From: Lantana camara
Taxonomy: Eukaryota; Streptophyta; Magnoliopsida; Lamiales; Verbenaceae
Reading direction: 5' to 3'
Length of the DNA: 64,000 bases
Assembly: GCA_037501455.1 (NCBI GenBank)
Contig: CM074858.1
Span: forward strand, 89,192,501-89,256,500
Position numbers and translations under genes: made by a program. This document shows, one piece after another, positions 21,310 through 33,239 of this stretch. Position 1 is the first letter of the stretch; each line of letters starts with the position of its first letter. Below the pieces are notes generated by a model. It was not told the origin of the DNA and searched no databases. It worked only from the letters and a program-made list of their open reading frames with translations.

Positions 21310-23970
21310 ATGTAACACCCCGTTTTTCCTATGTGCAATATGTGATAATTTATATACATTGCATAACCTTAGATGCACTATATTTTCTATGAACTTATAT
21401 GAAATAATTGTTAACGTGAGAAATTACGTGAATTATTTGACAAATGTGGTTTAATTGCCTAATTGCCCTTAAGTGATCATTTCTTAAATTGGTGGATTTA
21501 ATTGCATTAACTTTGCTTAGGACTTAAATGACCATTTTCCATAAGTGTGAACCTAATTGCATGACTTATGATTTGGAGGGATTAAATTGCAATTTGTGCC
21601 TAGTCATATAATATCTAGCATATATCACTTTATTGCATACAAACATATACACACATGATCCCTCATCTCTCTCCCTCATCCCGATCCAAAAACCCCAAGG
21701 AGAAGAAGTGGATTTCATCATTTTCAAGCTTGAATTCAAGGGGAAATTGCATATTTTGGAACATCAACATCATACTTCATTTCATCTCTTCTTTCTTTCA
21801 TTAAGGTAGAGTTGGAGATATTATTGAATTCTTGATTTATACATGAAGTAGGGTTTAAGAATCTATGATGTGATTACTTGTTTATTTGATGTTAGAAGCA
21901 TGATTAGGATCATTAACCTTCAAAGCTTGCATGAAATCTTGTATAAAATGAGAGTTGGAGGCCATGGAATTATATGGGTTTTGATTGATGATTCCTTGAT
22001 GATTGATGCACATTTGATGGATTAAATGTTACCTAAATGATGTCTCCAAGTTATATGCATGATATATGATTGTTTTGGAGCATTTTGGTTGAGTTTGCTT
22101 CGGGTTTTGATCCCTTTTCTTTCTCCTCCGAAGCAAACCCTATTTTGTCCCTTTTTCCAGCCCTGGAAGGGTACCCGGGCGGGTACTTTTTGTGCATAGC
22201 GGGTACTTTTGTGCCGAAAAGCTTCTGGACAGCTTTACCCGGTCGGGGAACTTTTCCCTTGAATTTTACCCGGCCGGGTACTCCCTCATCCAAAATCCAA
22301 ATGACCTAATTTTTGAACCGTTGGAAACCTCTTGAAGTCTAGAACAACTCCAATTGGAATCATCTCAATATCTATTCTAGTTTGTGAGATATAATCAATT
22401 CTTTTAGGTGTCGCCACTTTCCCGACAAACTACACTCGCCTAACTTCAAGCTTATGCCATTTTCTCCTCGCTTTGAACTAGAAAACGTGCCATATATCAT
22501 CGGAATGGTATTTGTGTCTAGTTTCATTCCCAACAAAGAAATCTCAATTCCCACTTCTAGAATTAAAGATATTCCAGTTTTCCCTCAACATGTACGTTTC
22601 CTATAATTGTCCATTTTTGCCAAACTTCACCAAAACCTTTCTTATTGCATCCCTTTCACTCTCTTGGCTCCCATATGTGAATCATATGATATATATACTT
22701 GTTTAATTAATAATTATGCTCCTACTTGATCATGACTTTGTCGTGCGTCGTAAATGGTTCATACGAGTCGTGTATCACGAACACTTGTCCCTTTTACACA
22801 GATTGTCTTCCCGTTGACGAGGAGCAAGCTTCATAGTTGTACCTTGTTAATTGTCGGCACAGGTGAGGTTTAATTTCTAGATATATAGAACCTATATAAC
22901 CCTATGTGATGTTTTACGCCAAAATGTATCTATATATCTATAGTTTTCCAAACTCTATTGATTTTCAACTGGTTTCACAGATCGAACGGATCGATTCATT
23001 GATTGATTGATTGACTGATTGATTGATTGTTTTGGCGAGTAAAGCATGTTCACTTTGGGCCCGAGGGTAGTGTATTGAGCCAACCGAGGAAGCAAGGGCT
23101 GACGGGTAACTCTTGCACTATCCTCACAAACCTTGGGATGCCCCCTGAACCCACTAGGAGATTAGTGGGGGTAGGAGTTACGGGCATAGGGACTCATGAA
23201 CCCTATGCTCAATGAGATTGGGTGGTGGGGCCTTGCAATCCCACCATCACCGGAGGAAGAAGGGAATTGAAACTGCTTATTGTGCACTGAATAACTTGCA
23301 TGCTCACTTAACCATTGATAATCTAAATATTGGTAATGTTCACTGTCGGAGTAAGGTTGGAGAATTGCCCTCAATCGCCGGGCCACTAATTGAATTGAAG
23401 TGATAACGGTTATAATGTTAAATTGATTAGTTGTAATCTCGGGCGAGTTGTATTTTATTATTGAACTTATATTGCTTCCCTTTTATAAAACCTTACCCGA
23501 GACTATGACTTGTATGGTAATTGCGCTAATATTTATTTATAAATCCCTCGCTCAGTCTTTCATAGACTGACACCTCACCTTTTCAGTTTTACAGGTTGTG
23601 TGTGCTAGGTGGGATGGGAGTCGTGTCAAGTTTATTTCGGGTCTAGCATAGTTCAGTTCATCTTTTATTTATGCATATGTAGTTTATTGTGGCTTTTGGT
23701 ATTTATGTTTTATCTTGGAAGTTTGATTTGTATATAAAATGTTGGAGTTGAACTTGGAGGAAGATAATGAAAAGCATGTAAAGTTTTATGTTTTCTTTTT
23801 ATTGCCTATGCATGGTGTTATATTTTGAGGGTTAGTCCCACCTAGCTAGTGTTGTCTTTTTTTTTATCACCCGTTCGCTATAGTTTTGGTTCATGTACGA
23901 ACTTTCCATTTCGTATGTGGACTGAGCTATAGTACGGGGGGTGTGGCATCTCGCCTTTCCGGGTGCTACA
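21310..23970 (+). mobile_element. Solo LTR, Tekay-like chromovirus type
   Basis: This 2661-bp LTR starts TGTAACACCCCG and ends GGGTGCTACA, with exact 5-bp duplications and no internal region, so it is a solo LTR formed by recombination between two LTRs. The end sequence is homologous, in opposite orientation, to the LTR edges at 37169, 47676 and 50841. It carries a palindrome array at 22171-22280 and a short TTGA/GATT repeat near 22990-23030. Open readings in it have no recognisable family. Confidence 0.92.
22171..22280. repeat. Palindrome array in solo LTR (TACCCGG type)
   Basis: GTACCCGGGCGGGTAC (22171-22186), a half copy GCGGGTAC (22199-22206), TACCCGGTCGGGGA (22236-22249) and TACCCGGCCGGGTA (22267-22280) share a GC core flanked by complementary arms. 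The array lies about 860-970 bp from the LTR 5' end. Confidence 0.75.
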
Positions 23971-23975
23971 CATTA
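23971..23975. repeat. Target-site duplication of solo LTR, right (CATTA)
   Basis: Exact partner of 21305-21309. Confidence 0.9.
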
Positions 23976-24330
23976 AGTCCAGAACCTAACCAAATGAATG
24001 GCTTGAGTCCACAAGGAGAGCTCTCAAAGTTGAGTCAAAGGAATTACGGTAAAAGAGCATGGTGGGAAGATTTGAAGCAGAAAGTAGCTCAGGGTCGAGA
24101 TCAAAACGGAGCCGAGGGTTTAATCCACCAAGCTCAAATAAGAATAGGAAGATGAAAGAGACTCAACTACCGAAACAACCTCCGTGTGCACATTGCAAGA
24201 GCACGACCCACATCTATGAGAATTGCTAGAAAAGGCTGGGACGATGTTGTGGGTGTGGATCGCCAAAGCATAAGTTGGATGCGTGTGATCGACTAAGGCC
24301 AAAGAAACAACCGAGTGGTAATCGCATTCA
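23976..24330 (+). pseudogene. Chromovirus gag fragment 3 with second zinc module
   Basis: Continuing the frame of 8843-9046 and 21286-21309, this part is basic (GSRSKRSRG) and reaches a double zinc knuckle: CAHCKSTTHIYENC, then CCGCGSPKHKLDAC. Both are intact here, but a TAG lies between them and further stops lie upstream. The module is plainly a repeat of the one at 8843-9046, roughly 100 residues earlier in the joined frame. The C-C-H-C pair with a GCGSPKH centre is known from Tekay-like gag proteins. Confidence 0.7.
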
Positions 24331-26421
24331 TAGCATACGCACTTATCTTGCATCGTACCTTATTACATTATTGTGATGGGTGTTATGTATTGTTATTACT
24401 TGTTGTTTTCTTACTTTATTGGGTGATAACGTGACGCATAGCATAAGAAAATCTAACCCAACATGTATAAGTTCCATTTCTTCGTGATAGCATGTATGAG
24501 ATCTTTACACCTCCGAGTGCAGTTTTCCTCGTAGTAATGAGAACCGGGGTAAGAAGAAGGTGAAAATTCAAAGGATTTAGAGGAGATAATAGCAAGAAAG
24601 CCATGGACACTACGAAAAGGAAAGGATTCTTTAATGATGAGTAATCAAGGGAGTGTTGAAGGGAGAATTGAAACCGCGATCTGGGAACAATTATTCAAGC
24701 TAAATTCCTAGGAGGGAAACGGATAACTCCCCGATTCTAGAGGAATTTTAATCGGATTCCACGAGATCATCTAACCCGAGAAAAGAACAAAGGAAAGATC
24801 TTGGAAATGTTTAATTCGAGATCCAGATCAATGATAAGGTAATGATCTTCAAGAGGACTCAAAGGTAAAATAGGTTCTTTAAGGGGATAAGTAACAAAGA
24901 TTTTCGGAGAAGGTTCGAATATCAGAGGGTTAGGGGATAATGAGCACTACGTACCATCACAAAAAAGTTTCCAATTAGACCAATTCATTAAAAGTCAAGC
25001 TCGGGAAAGAGGGAGAAGAAGAGAGAATTGAGACACCTCAGATTCGGGTATGGAAGAAGTTGTATTGGGAGGAGTTAAAAAGAATCGATCATTATAGTGA
25101 TTCCAAGTCTATGGAGAAACCAAGATGCAAGAAGTTCTATCTTCGGGATGGATTGGAGTTTACTTTCCAGATCCAAGTTGAATTTGCCATCTTGTGAAGT
25201 CGAATTGGGAGATATGAAGCAACAAATGGAAATGGTAAAGAAAGGCAAAGAGTTTTGGAAGGAAATCATGTACCTAAGTATGAGTCAATAGAGGACAAGT
25301 CATACAACCAATTCGAATTCTTAAAGAGTAAAACCAGGGGACTTCCATCGAGGTGATAACTAGGTGAAGATTTGGAATAACAATGGGAGGCCAATTAATA
25401 GGAAGAAGTCAGGATACTAATTCCATAGACATAGAAGAATTGGATTCAAGAAATCGCAATCTCAGACCGTGAAAATATACAAGCTGATGTAAGAAGATTC
25501 ATGGAGATTTTGAAGACCGTGGGGTTTTAAAGGAATTCGAGAATTTGTCAAGGCATGGTCTGAAGTCACCTAGGACGCGCTATTATACCTTTTGACTGAG
25601 CGTCGGACGGAATAATTGACGAAGAGTAGGAGGAAGCTCTCAAAAGAGATCAACGTAAATAATTTCTTACCGCAACAAGGGGGTTGGTTAGGGAATTTGG
25701 AGAACACATTGGGCGGATATAAGGATTAGAAAAGACGGAGTTAGTGGAGTAATCAAATGGCACATTGAGATTTATTGAGAAAGCTTGAGATCGAGACTGT
25801 CGAGCCATGAACCGCACAATATCAATTTCAGCTAGTCACCTAATCATTTGAATATCCAGTAATTTCACAATGGTGAACGGTACATAAATCATTCATGGCG
25901 CGCGCATCATGCATTCTTAAATTTTGATTAGGATTATTTAATTACTTCCTTAAGTGTATTTGATACTTGTTGATTCCTTACTCGTCCCGAGTGTTGTTTT
26001 GAGAGTACGAGAGTGTAGTAAGTTGAGGTTCGAGAACAACGGACTCTCGAGGCAAGTAGCAAACTGAAGGATGACCTTTTGAGGAAGACCTCCGCCTTGG
26101 AAAGTGCAAGTGGTGAGAGTCCAGTAACTACGCCACTCGTGTAATACCGAGCTTTTGAGTTAGTTGGAACAGATCAAACGGTAGGTGATGAATCATTTTG
26201 GACCCCTCCTATCGTGCGAGACTTTTAGACTGCTCTAAGCCGGATCAAGTTGTGTAGAGTTACCGCATCAAGACTTCAAGATTTGATCAAACCCCTTGTG
26301 CTTGAAGACCTTACAGGACTAATCCTTTTTGGGAAGTCATGAACCTCGAACATGGGATGAATACGGGAAGTTGCTTCATCTTGAAACTCGAGCAGAAGAA
26401 CCTGGGGACCAGGTTCTCTTA
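24331..26421 (+). mobile_element. Degenerate or deleted internal region before the PPT
   Basis: About 2.1 kb lie between the gag fragment and the PPT. I find no protease, RT, RNase H or integrase motif in any frame. Either pol was deleted or the element was a non-autonomous form. The G/A-rich plus-strand composition is like that of coding chromovirus internal DNA, but no domain can be named. Confidence 0.4.
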
Positions 26422-26435
26422 GGGGGGGGGGAGAT
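26422..26435 (+). promoter_or_regulatory. Polypurine tract before LTR 26436
   Basis: G10 followed by AGAT directly precedes the LTR start TGTGACACC. This is a textbook PPT position for a plus-strand element. Confidence 0.8.
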
Positions 26436-29400
26436 TGTGACACCCCGTCTGCTCGCACGTACAGGTTAGTGCCACGTGTGAGTTTAATTTCTATATTTAC
26501 GTTTATTTTCTTATTTCATTGATGCATCTTATTTGAATTCCTTTCATTATTCAACTCCTATATGAACTATGTGAAATATTTGGCACGTTTTGCCCTATTT
26601 GAACATTTGAGATTTTTAATTCGATCCCGAGTATGCTAATTTTGTGTAATACATGAATTATATGATTCTTGGACTTAATTTCATGATTTATATATGTTTT
26701 GGACTTGTTTGAACTTGTTTGGACTCAATTGAATTTTTATTCAAACTTTTAGGCCAATTTGCAATTTGGCCACTCTTGAGTCATTTCTCCGTAACTTGAG
26801 CTCGGGAACTCGGATTCGAGTTCCGTCTTCGCCATTGTACTTAAATCGATGATTTGGAGTCAATGGAACAAGCCTTGTACTTTTTCGATGACGTTTTGAC
26901 CCCCAACGAACGTACCTAAAACGGCCCTATAGCCACTTGGAGACTAACCTAATCATCTCTTGTCCTTCCCTTGACTTAAGTTCAGCCATAACCTCTCTTT
27001 CCCTCATCTTTTTCCCCTGATTTTCGAACCAAGAAGAAAGGGAAGAAGGAAGAGAAGCTCCAAGTTTATTTCCTCCATTGTTGTGACCTTACAGCTCAAG
27101 ATTTAGCCATTTCTTGCTCCAATCTTTAAAGGTAAGTTAGGAATTTTGATCTCCTTGATCTTGTGATCATTTTACACTCCATGAATCATGCTTTTATGTT
27201 AGAGATGTATGAATATGCTAGGGTTGATGAATAGTTAGATATTATGAGAATTTTGTGGAACTAGTGCATCTCTTGTTTTCCTTGAGTTTAAAGCTTGATA
27301 TATTGATCATCTTGACTCCTTTATTACTTCTATTTGCTCCTATTTGATGGTAGTTGGTTGAGGAGGGATTTACCATTTATGTTCATATGAGTTCTTGCAA
27401 GAATGGATGAATACTTGTGTTTCTTTGATCCTTGCTTCCTTGAATGAGTTTAGATTGGTATTTGCTTGGATTCCTTGCATTATATGGTAGTATAATTGTC
27501 CCTTTAGCTTTCTTCATGTTATGGATTTGATATGGCTTGGTTTTACCTTGGTTTGCAAGCTTTTTCTCGAATTTTTGGCCTCTGACCCAAATCCACCGGG
27601 TTGGATTTTTGCTTTGAAAATAATCCACCCGGGTGGATTTGAGGCAGGCCCTCTCCAAACTGTCTGCCTTGAATCCACGGGGGTGGATTTCCCCTTTGAG
27701 AAAAATCCACCGGGGTGGATTTAGGGCAGCGGTCCTTTTCGCTCCAAACTTTGTTTTCTTGTTTCTTTTCGCTTGTTTGATTCTCTCATCCCTAATATGA
27801 TCCCTAAGCTTTGCTAACATGTATTATTATGTGCTAATTTGTTTGTAGTTGATTTTTGAATTTATTTGATATGATTTGAACGAGTTATGATTTGATATGT
27901 CTTAAGCGATACGTGTAATATTTTCTCGTTTAGTTTGCCTCCTTCATGCATTTTAAACTCATGAATGCTTATGGTATGCTATAATATGATACATTATGAG
28001 TTTATTTGATATGATATGAGTTTAATTCTTGGATTCTTAATGTGATATTTCGTTATTTGCTCCATTATGCCTTAGTATGAATTTATATGACTTGCATTGC
28101 ATCCACTTGCATTCGTATGCATTGTCGTGTGTCTAATTGGTTCATGATCGAGTCTAAGTCTTGAGTATGTGTTTGTTTGTTCCAGATTTGAGTTTGAGAT
28201 GTGTCGGATCCGCCATTTAGCCTCTTCTTGGCCGTCAACGCTCGTCTGCGAGCACTTTTGGTAAAAGGTGAGGTTTAGGATCTTTTCCTTTAGTTAATCG
28301 ACCTATGGCCTAAATGTGATGATTTCTAACCCTGCATGCGAATATACTATAGATTTATATATTAGATATGTGTCATATGATATGTTTATGACCTTGTCTT
28401 ACGATTAAACGTTTTGAACTATAAGTGTAAGCATATATAAGCTTGAAAATGTTTTGCAACGAGGCTATGCTCCAAACCGTGTATTGTCATGCAAGCTAGG
28501 ATCTACCTCAAAATCTTAATGTTAAGGAAGATACGGAGAGGTACGCGTATAGCATATGCCGAGTTGCAAGGTAAGGTATGCTCGATAAGGTACGTAAGTT
28601 ACGTTTATTTATGTAGCGAGTTAAGTAAGTTTAATGAGATGATTGGTTATTAATGGGCCTCGGAGACGTGGGTAAGGACCCCCGGGACGGCAAGGGAATT
28701 CGGGTTAAGCCTGTGTATGATCTCCATTTGGAGTACTTACGCGCGACTTTTGGAGGTTGAGGAGGCGTGGTGCTTCAAGCACATTGCGGGTTAGCTACCC
28801 CATGTGCATTGGTAATTAGGTGGAGAGGGTTTGACTCCTGAAATACCGTTGTTGTTGGGGATGAATAAGTTTTATGTATTTATGTTTTTCTTGGTTTTCT
28901 TACGTTGTAGAGGAGTAAGGGTTAGATGCTCGTACTAGCCGAGCTTTTGTATGATTCGTTGATTATGAAATGGGATAGGAGCTTATTTTAAACTTCAGTA
29001 CGTTTTATTTTGATTCTGAAATGTATAAGTTTCTTTGGAAATTGGTTTGGTATGCAAAACCCTACTCCCGGTTCATAATCTTTTGATTATTACGTGCTTT
29101 GTTCTATATTTATATTTATATAGTGTGTGAGTGTGCGTTAGCCCCCTCACTCAGTCGGGTTGTGACTGACCCCTCTCTTTTCCCACCTTTAGTTGCAGGT
29201 TTGCTTGAGCTAAGCGGGGAAGTACATGGTCGTGTTGTACTAGCTAGTTTGAGTCGAGCCAGCATTTCATACTTGCATCTTTGAATATTTATGACTTGAA
29301 TATGTATTGGTTTGTATTCTGGTGAAGTTTCAACACTCGATGTAAATAGTTAATCTATTTTGGGTCGTATGGCTATTGTATATGTCTTTTGCTAAGGTTT

Positions 29401-29597
29401 AGTGAATTTTATTCATTGCTTCCGCACTTTGTATATCTTTTGTTTTGTGCGCTCTGATACCGTTTAGCCCCACTTAAGCTAGTGTGTGCATGTAGGTCCC
29501 CGTTCGCTTAGACTTGGATTCATATATGGACTCCCATTTCATATGTGGATTCGAGTCTAGGTGCGGGAGATGTGGTAACCCGCCACTCCGGGCTCCA
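26436..29597 (+). mobile_element. Tekay-like chromovirus LTR flanked by both PPT and PBS
   Basis: The 3162-bp LTR starts TGTGACACCCCG and ends CCGGGCTCCA. A PPT lies immediately before it and, after the 8-nt spacer TCCTAAAG, a tRNA-Met PBS follows. The same spacer separates LTR and PBS in element C. It therefore has internal DNA on both sides, as after unequal recombination between neighbouring or tandem copies. A palindrome array is at 27590-27722. Confidence 0.85.
27590..27722. repeat. Four 19-nt palindromes in LTR 26436 (AATCCACC type)
   Basis: AATCCACCGGGTTGGATTT (27590), AATCCACCCGGGTGGATTT (27622), AATCCACGGGGGTGGATTT (27672) and AATCCACCGGGGTGGATTT (27704) are each perfect or nearly perfect inverted repeats. 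Starts are spaced 32, 50 and 32 bp, so the array is two copies of an 82-bp unit holding two palindromes each. It lies about 1150-1290 bp from the LTR 5' end. Confidence 0.85.
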
Positions 29598-29605
29598 TCC
29601 TAAAG

Positions 29606-29617
29606 TGGTATCAGAGC
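29606..29617 (+). promoter_or_regulatory. Primer binding site (initiator tRNA-Met)
   Basis: TGGTATCAGAGC equals the complement of the 3' end of plant initiator tRNA-Met, the usual chromovirus primer. The following 70 bp or so resemble the leader after the PBS of element C (minus strand, about 47590-47650). Confidence 0.88.
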
Positions 29618-30496
29618 TTCGGGTTGTAAAACTGGAGTTCTAGTGTCGTGTTGTGTCAAGTTTAGATCGTACGGCTTAGGAACAACGTGATAATGATAAT
29701 ATAGTCCATTCAAAAATTGTATCCAAATTCTTAGTACGCCAAGAACTTTCGAAGATATTCTTTAAGATAAAAAATTCTATTTTGATATGCTACCTGCATT
29801 AAGGGATAAGAATTACTTTACTAGTTCACAATGCGGAAGGAAGCAGCTAAAGAAAATAACATTTATCCAAAAGCTAGGTTGATTAAAATTTGTAAAGTAT
29901 TCGTTTAATTAGTTATGAAAGTTTTGATTAGGCAGCCAATCATCTAAAACTTTATTTATGGACGTGTGTTTTGCTATATTTTATTATGTATCTCATATTA
30001 GATTTGCAGTTTTTATATAATAAACATTAGTGTGTCATGTTTCACTTCATAGTGATTTGTTGTTAAAGATAACATTAGATAAGAATGAGAGGAAAACACA
30101 TTTTCTTATTATATGGTGTAAAGTCGTCTGTGATTGTGTGTACCTTTTTTTTTTTTTTTTCCCCCGCTTGTCTAGTTTTAATTCCAAAATTTTGAAAAAT
30201 AGTACAATATTGATTATGTTGTTAGTTTTTGGACGAAATTCTAACGTGGACTATTAGTTAGTTCCATTAATTGTCTTTTAATTGATTTTTCAAATGATCA
30301 TATGTGCGCGGAAAAATTAATTATTTTTGTCTAAATCCTAAAAAATAAAAAAACCGTCACATATGATTATAACTATAAAAAAAAGTCTAAAATATAATTA
30401 ATGAAATCTACTAACGGTACATGTGAAAGGCACATGAAAATTCTATCCAAAAAAATAACACGACTAATATTAAACCATTTTTAAAAATTTTAGAAT
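29618..30496. other. Truncated leader, then AT-rich unassigned DNA
   Basis: The first 80-100 bp look like a chromovirus leader (see PBS). Past about 29700 homology is lost and the DNA becomes AT-rich with no gene, repeat or promoter I can support. A mixed poly-T/C run occurs near 30149-30165. Confidence 0.5.
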
Positions 30497-30505
30497 TAAA
30501 ATTAA
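30497..30505. repeat. 9-bp target-site duplication of MITE, left
   Basis: TAAAATTAA, repeated exactly at 31127-31135. Confidence 0.9.
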
Positions 30506-31126
30506 GGGCTAATTCCAGTCACGTCTAACCTTTGGGGGGGGGGGGGGGGGGGGGGGGTTTGGCCCCTCACCTTCCAATCGGGTGCGTTTTCTCCCTTCAC
30601 CTTTGTAAAACTTAACACTTGGCCCCTTCAACACTATTCCGACGGAATATTCCGTTCAAAATTAACTTTGACCGTCGATTTCTCCTCCGTCACGGTGACC
30701 CAAGAGTCAAAACCACTACCATCGTGTTCCTCTCTACATGACGGATAAAACCCATATCCCATTCAGCTCTATTGGCCGTCGAATTCACCTGCGAAGCTTC
30801 GCCGGTCATGTATCATCTTTGACCAACGATTCATCATATGTTAGTTGTCGGATTTTGATTTTGAAACAATCATTGTGTTCTTTACGTTAAGAGCTTCGAT
30901 TTGATCTATAATATCAACACATTTGACATCTGATTTGTATGAATTTGCCATTAGAAATCAAGCAAAATTTTATTCATAAAGTCTGACGGAATATTCCTAG
31001 AATATTCCGTTGGAAATGGGTTAAGTGAACATTTTTCAAAGGTGAAGGGGGTTAAGTGCACCGATTGAAAATATAGGGGGCAAAACGTACACCTCCCTAA
31101 AGGTTGGGAGTGACCGGAATTAGTCC
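30506..31126. mobile_element. MITE-like non-autonomous DNA transposon (MULE type)
   Basis: The 621-bp element has terminal inverted repeats: the left end GGGCTAATTCCAGTCACG and the inverted right end GGACTAATTCCGGTCACT match over about 30 bp. A perfect 9-bp duplication flanks it. A 9-bp duplication with GG-starting ends fits the Mutator/MULE superfamily. The interior has short palindromes around GGAATATTCC (near 30640 and 30990) and a G24 run at 30534-30557. It encodes nothing recognisable. Confidence 0.85.
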
Positions 31127-31135
31127 TAAAATTAA
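31127..31135. repeat. 9-bp target-site duplication of MITE, right
   Basis: TAAAATTAA, exact partner of 30497-30505. Confidence 0.9.
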
Positions 31136-32306
31136 ATATGTAAAAATAATGATGCACACCCTAACGCACTTTACATCTTATTGTATAAAAATTGCAATCT
31201 TTTCAACAGTGATATGGTATTATAAGGAAAATTGTTATGCACATAATTTTATTTATTTTTTAATCGTGGTCTTAAGATTATCAAAATAGCAAAACAAGTC
31301 TCATTTGATAACAAATAATCGTGACCGTAGTTCCAATGTCAATTCTACTAATGGGAATTACACGTTTGACCATTAATCTATAAATAAAAAACTACAAATC
31401 TCTATCAGTCTACCTTCATTTGGTAAGGTGACCAAATTGTCCCTGAAGGCCTGAACTCATATATATGTATGAAAATTTAAATGTATATTTCCGAAACATA
31501 AACTGAACTTTTTATAAAATTTATCATTTGTTTCTTGAAAGAAAATTCGTATCACTCCCCTTAATAAAAACCACATGGTCACATCACTCACATCAATCTT
31601 TGCATTTTTATAATTTTTTGGAAAATTGAAAACATAAAAAAATTATTTTTAATATAAAATTTATCTTTTAATATTCTTAAAATTATTTTTAATTTATGTA
31701 TAAATTTTATAAGCGAATTGTTCCTTTTAAATAAAATATTCACAATGAAGATTAAAATATGTTTAATTTAAAAAAATAATAAAAAAGGCCATACAATTGT
31801 AGATTATTAATTATTATCCACATCCCCTCATATATGATCAACCAAAATTCAAAGTCAAAAAACATTTTTCCATAATCCACATTCCAATAAGGCATATAAA
31901 TCAAAATGCCCAACAATCAAAATTGAAACAGTACCTAGCATGTGGACATCCATTAAGCTATAATACCTAACACATATCGACTCAAAAAAATTATTTAATG
32001 ACCTCTGAATTAAAGCTTCTAGACATCCGGGCGGTATCATGGTTCGCCAATGAGCATTTTCCTTGAAATAGATGATCGCATCAATGTCGACGATGTTCTT
32101 AGAATTGTGTTGAGGGTCCGAATATTTAGTTTAAAGCTCGTATATAGTGTTGATGGGGTAAAAATGATGATTATTTTTGGGTCAAATATTTCACTATAGA
32201 TACTTTTATATCAACTCTATTAATCCACTTAGAAACTTGATATACATTATTTTTTCAAGAGGTAAAATTTATCAACATGGAATTTTTATTCTTATATTAG
32301 ATCTTA
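31136..32306. other. AT-rich intergenic DNA
   Basis: No gene, LTR edge or tandem repeat is visible. The DNA is strongly AT-rich with scattered A/T runs. Short pieces near 31420-31450 recall plant MITE ends but have no partner I can find. Confidence 0.5.
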
Positions 32307-32316
32307 GTTTTATTAA
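32307..32316. repeat. 10-bp target-site duplication of MULE, left
   Basis: GTTTTATTAA, repeated exactly at 33230-33239. Confidence 0.88.
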
Positions 32317-33229
32317 GGCAATTTTTTATAAGGACCAAATATCCCTAATACTTATTCAAAACCCCCAATTCAATTTTTATACATTTATAATCCTCAATAC
32401 ACAAAACATTTTTTCTAAACCCCCCAATCACCTAAAAAGTCTACTTTACCATCATTTTTTTACTTTTTCCACTCTATTTTCACTTCTTCCACACCATCAT
32501 CTTCTTCCTCAAGACATTCGTCGAAGCTCCGCCGCCGCCACCGTCGGGCCGCCGCAGCACCACCGTCGGAGGTGGTCCAAACATTCCCAAAAAATTCACC
32601 GGGCACGTACTTCTCGTACCATATCTTCGGTTAGTTTTTTAAAATTCGAATTCATTTGTCCCAAATTTCAAATCTAAAAATTTTAGATCTAAAAAAGAAA
32701 TGACGATAACTTACAAACCGCTTGACGAAAATCGAATTCGTTCCGTGCAATATGTTTATCATGTCGAGAACTTCAAGATCCATACCATTTTCGTCGGAAA
32801 AAATCGCCGGACGGAAAACCCATTTTCTATTGAAATTTGCAGGTTTCCGGTGGGCCTCCCGGCGCCTTCTCTGGCCATTTTCAATAGACGTGGTTGGTAC
32901 CAATGAAGTCGCATCGTCGAAATGAGTTAAAACACGTAGCTTCCGTCTCCGGAAAATGGCCGGAGACGGCGGCTCCACCGCCCACGTGCGGCTGCGTCTG
33001 CAACAGAAAAAAAGGAAGAAGAATGGAAAACGAAAAGGAAAAAGAAAAAGAAAAAAAAAGGAGTAATGGGGTAATTTTTCATATTTTTTAAGGGCATTTT
33101 AGTCTTTTTACGCGAAATAGGGGGTTTAGGAAATGTTTGATGAATAATTGGTCCTTAAAACATATAAAAAACCAATTGGGGATTTAGGATAAATGTTATG
33201 GTATAATGGAGATCTTTGATTAATTATCC
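32317..33229. mobile_element. MULE-like non-autonomous transposon with long TIRs
   Basis: The 913-bp element begins GGCAATT and ends AATTATCC and is flanked by a perfect 10-bp duplication. The left arm (about 32330-32440) aligns with the inverted right arm (about 33095-33215) over roughly 110 bp, with gaps, as in MULEs with long TIRs. The inside (about 32500-33030) is much richer in GC, with CCG repeats and open readings up to 166 codons, none with a known domain. Such a GC-rich insert in AT-rich arms is typical of Pack-MULEs that captured gene pieces, but no source gene is recognised. Confidence 0.8.
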
Positions 33230-33239
33230 GTTTTATTAA
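33230..33239. repeat. 10-bp target-site duplication of MULE, right
   Basis: GTTTTATTAA, exact partner of 32307-32316. Confidence 0.88.

Noticed and set aside
27590..27722. Regular palindromes considered as a CRISPR array
   Set aside because: Spacers are unequal, repeats vary, they lie in a plant LTR and no cas gene exists.
32177..32677. Open reading of 166 codons at the MULE left end
   Set aside because: It starts outside the transposon, crosses its target duplication and TIR and has no domain, so it is not a real gene.
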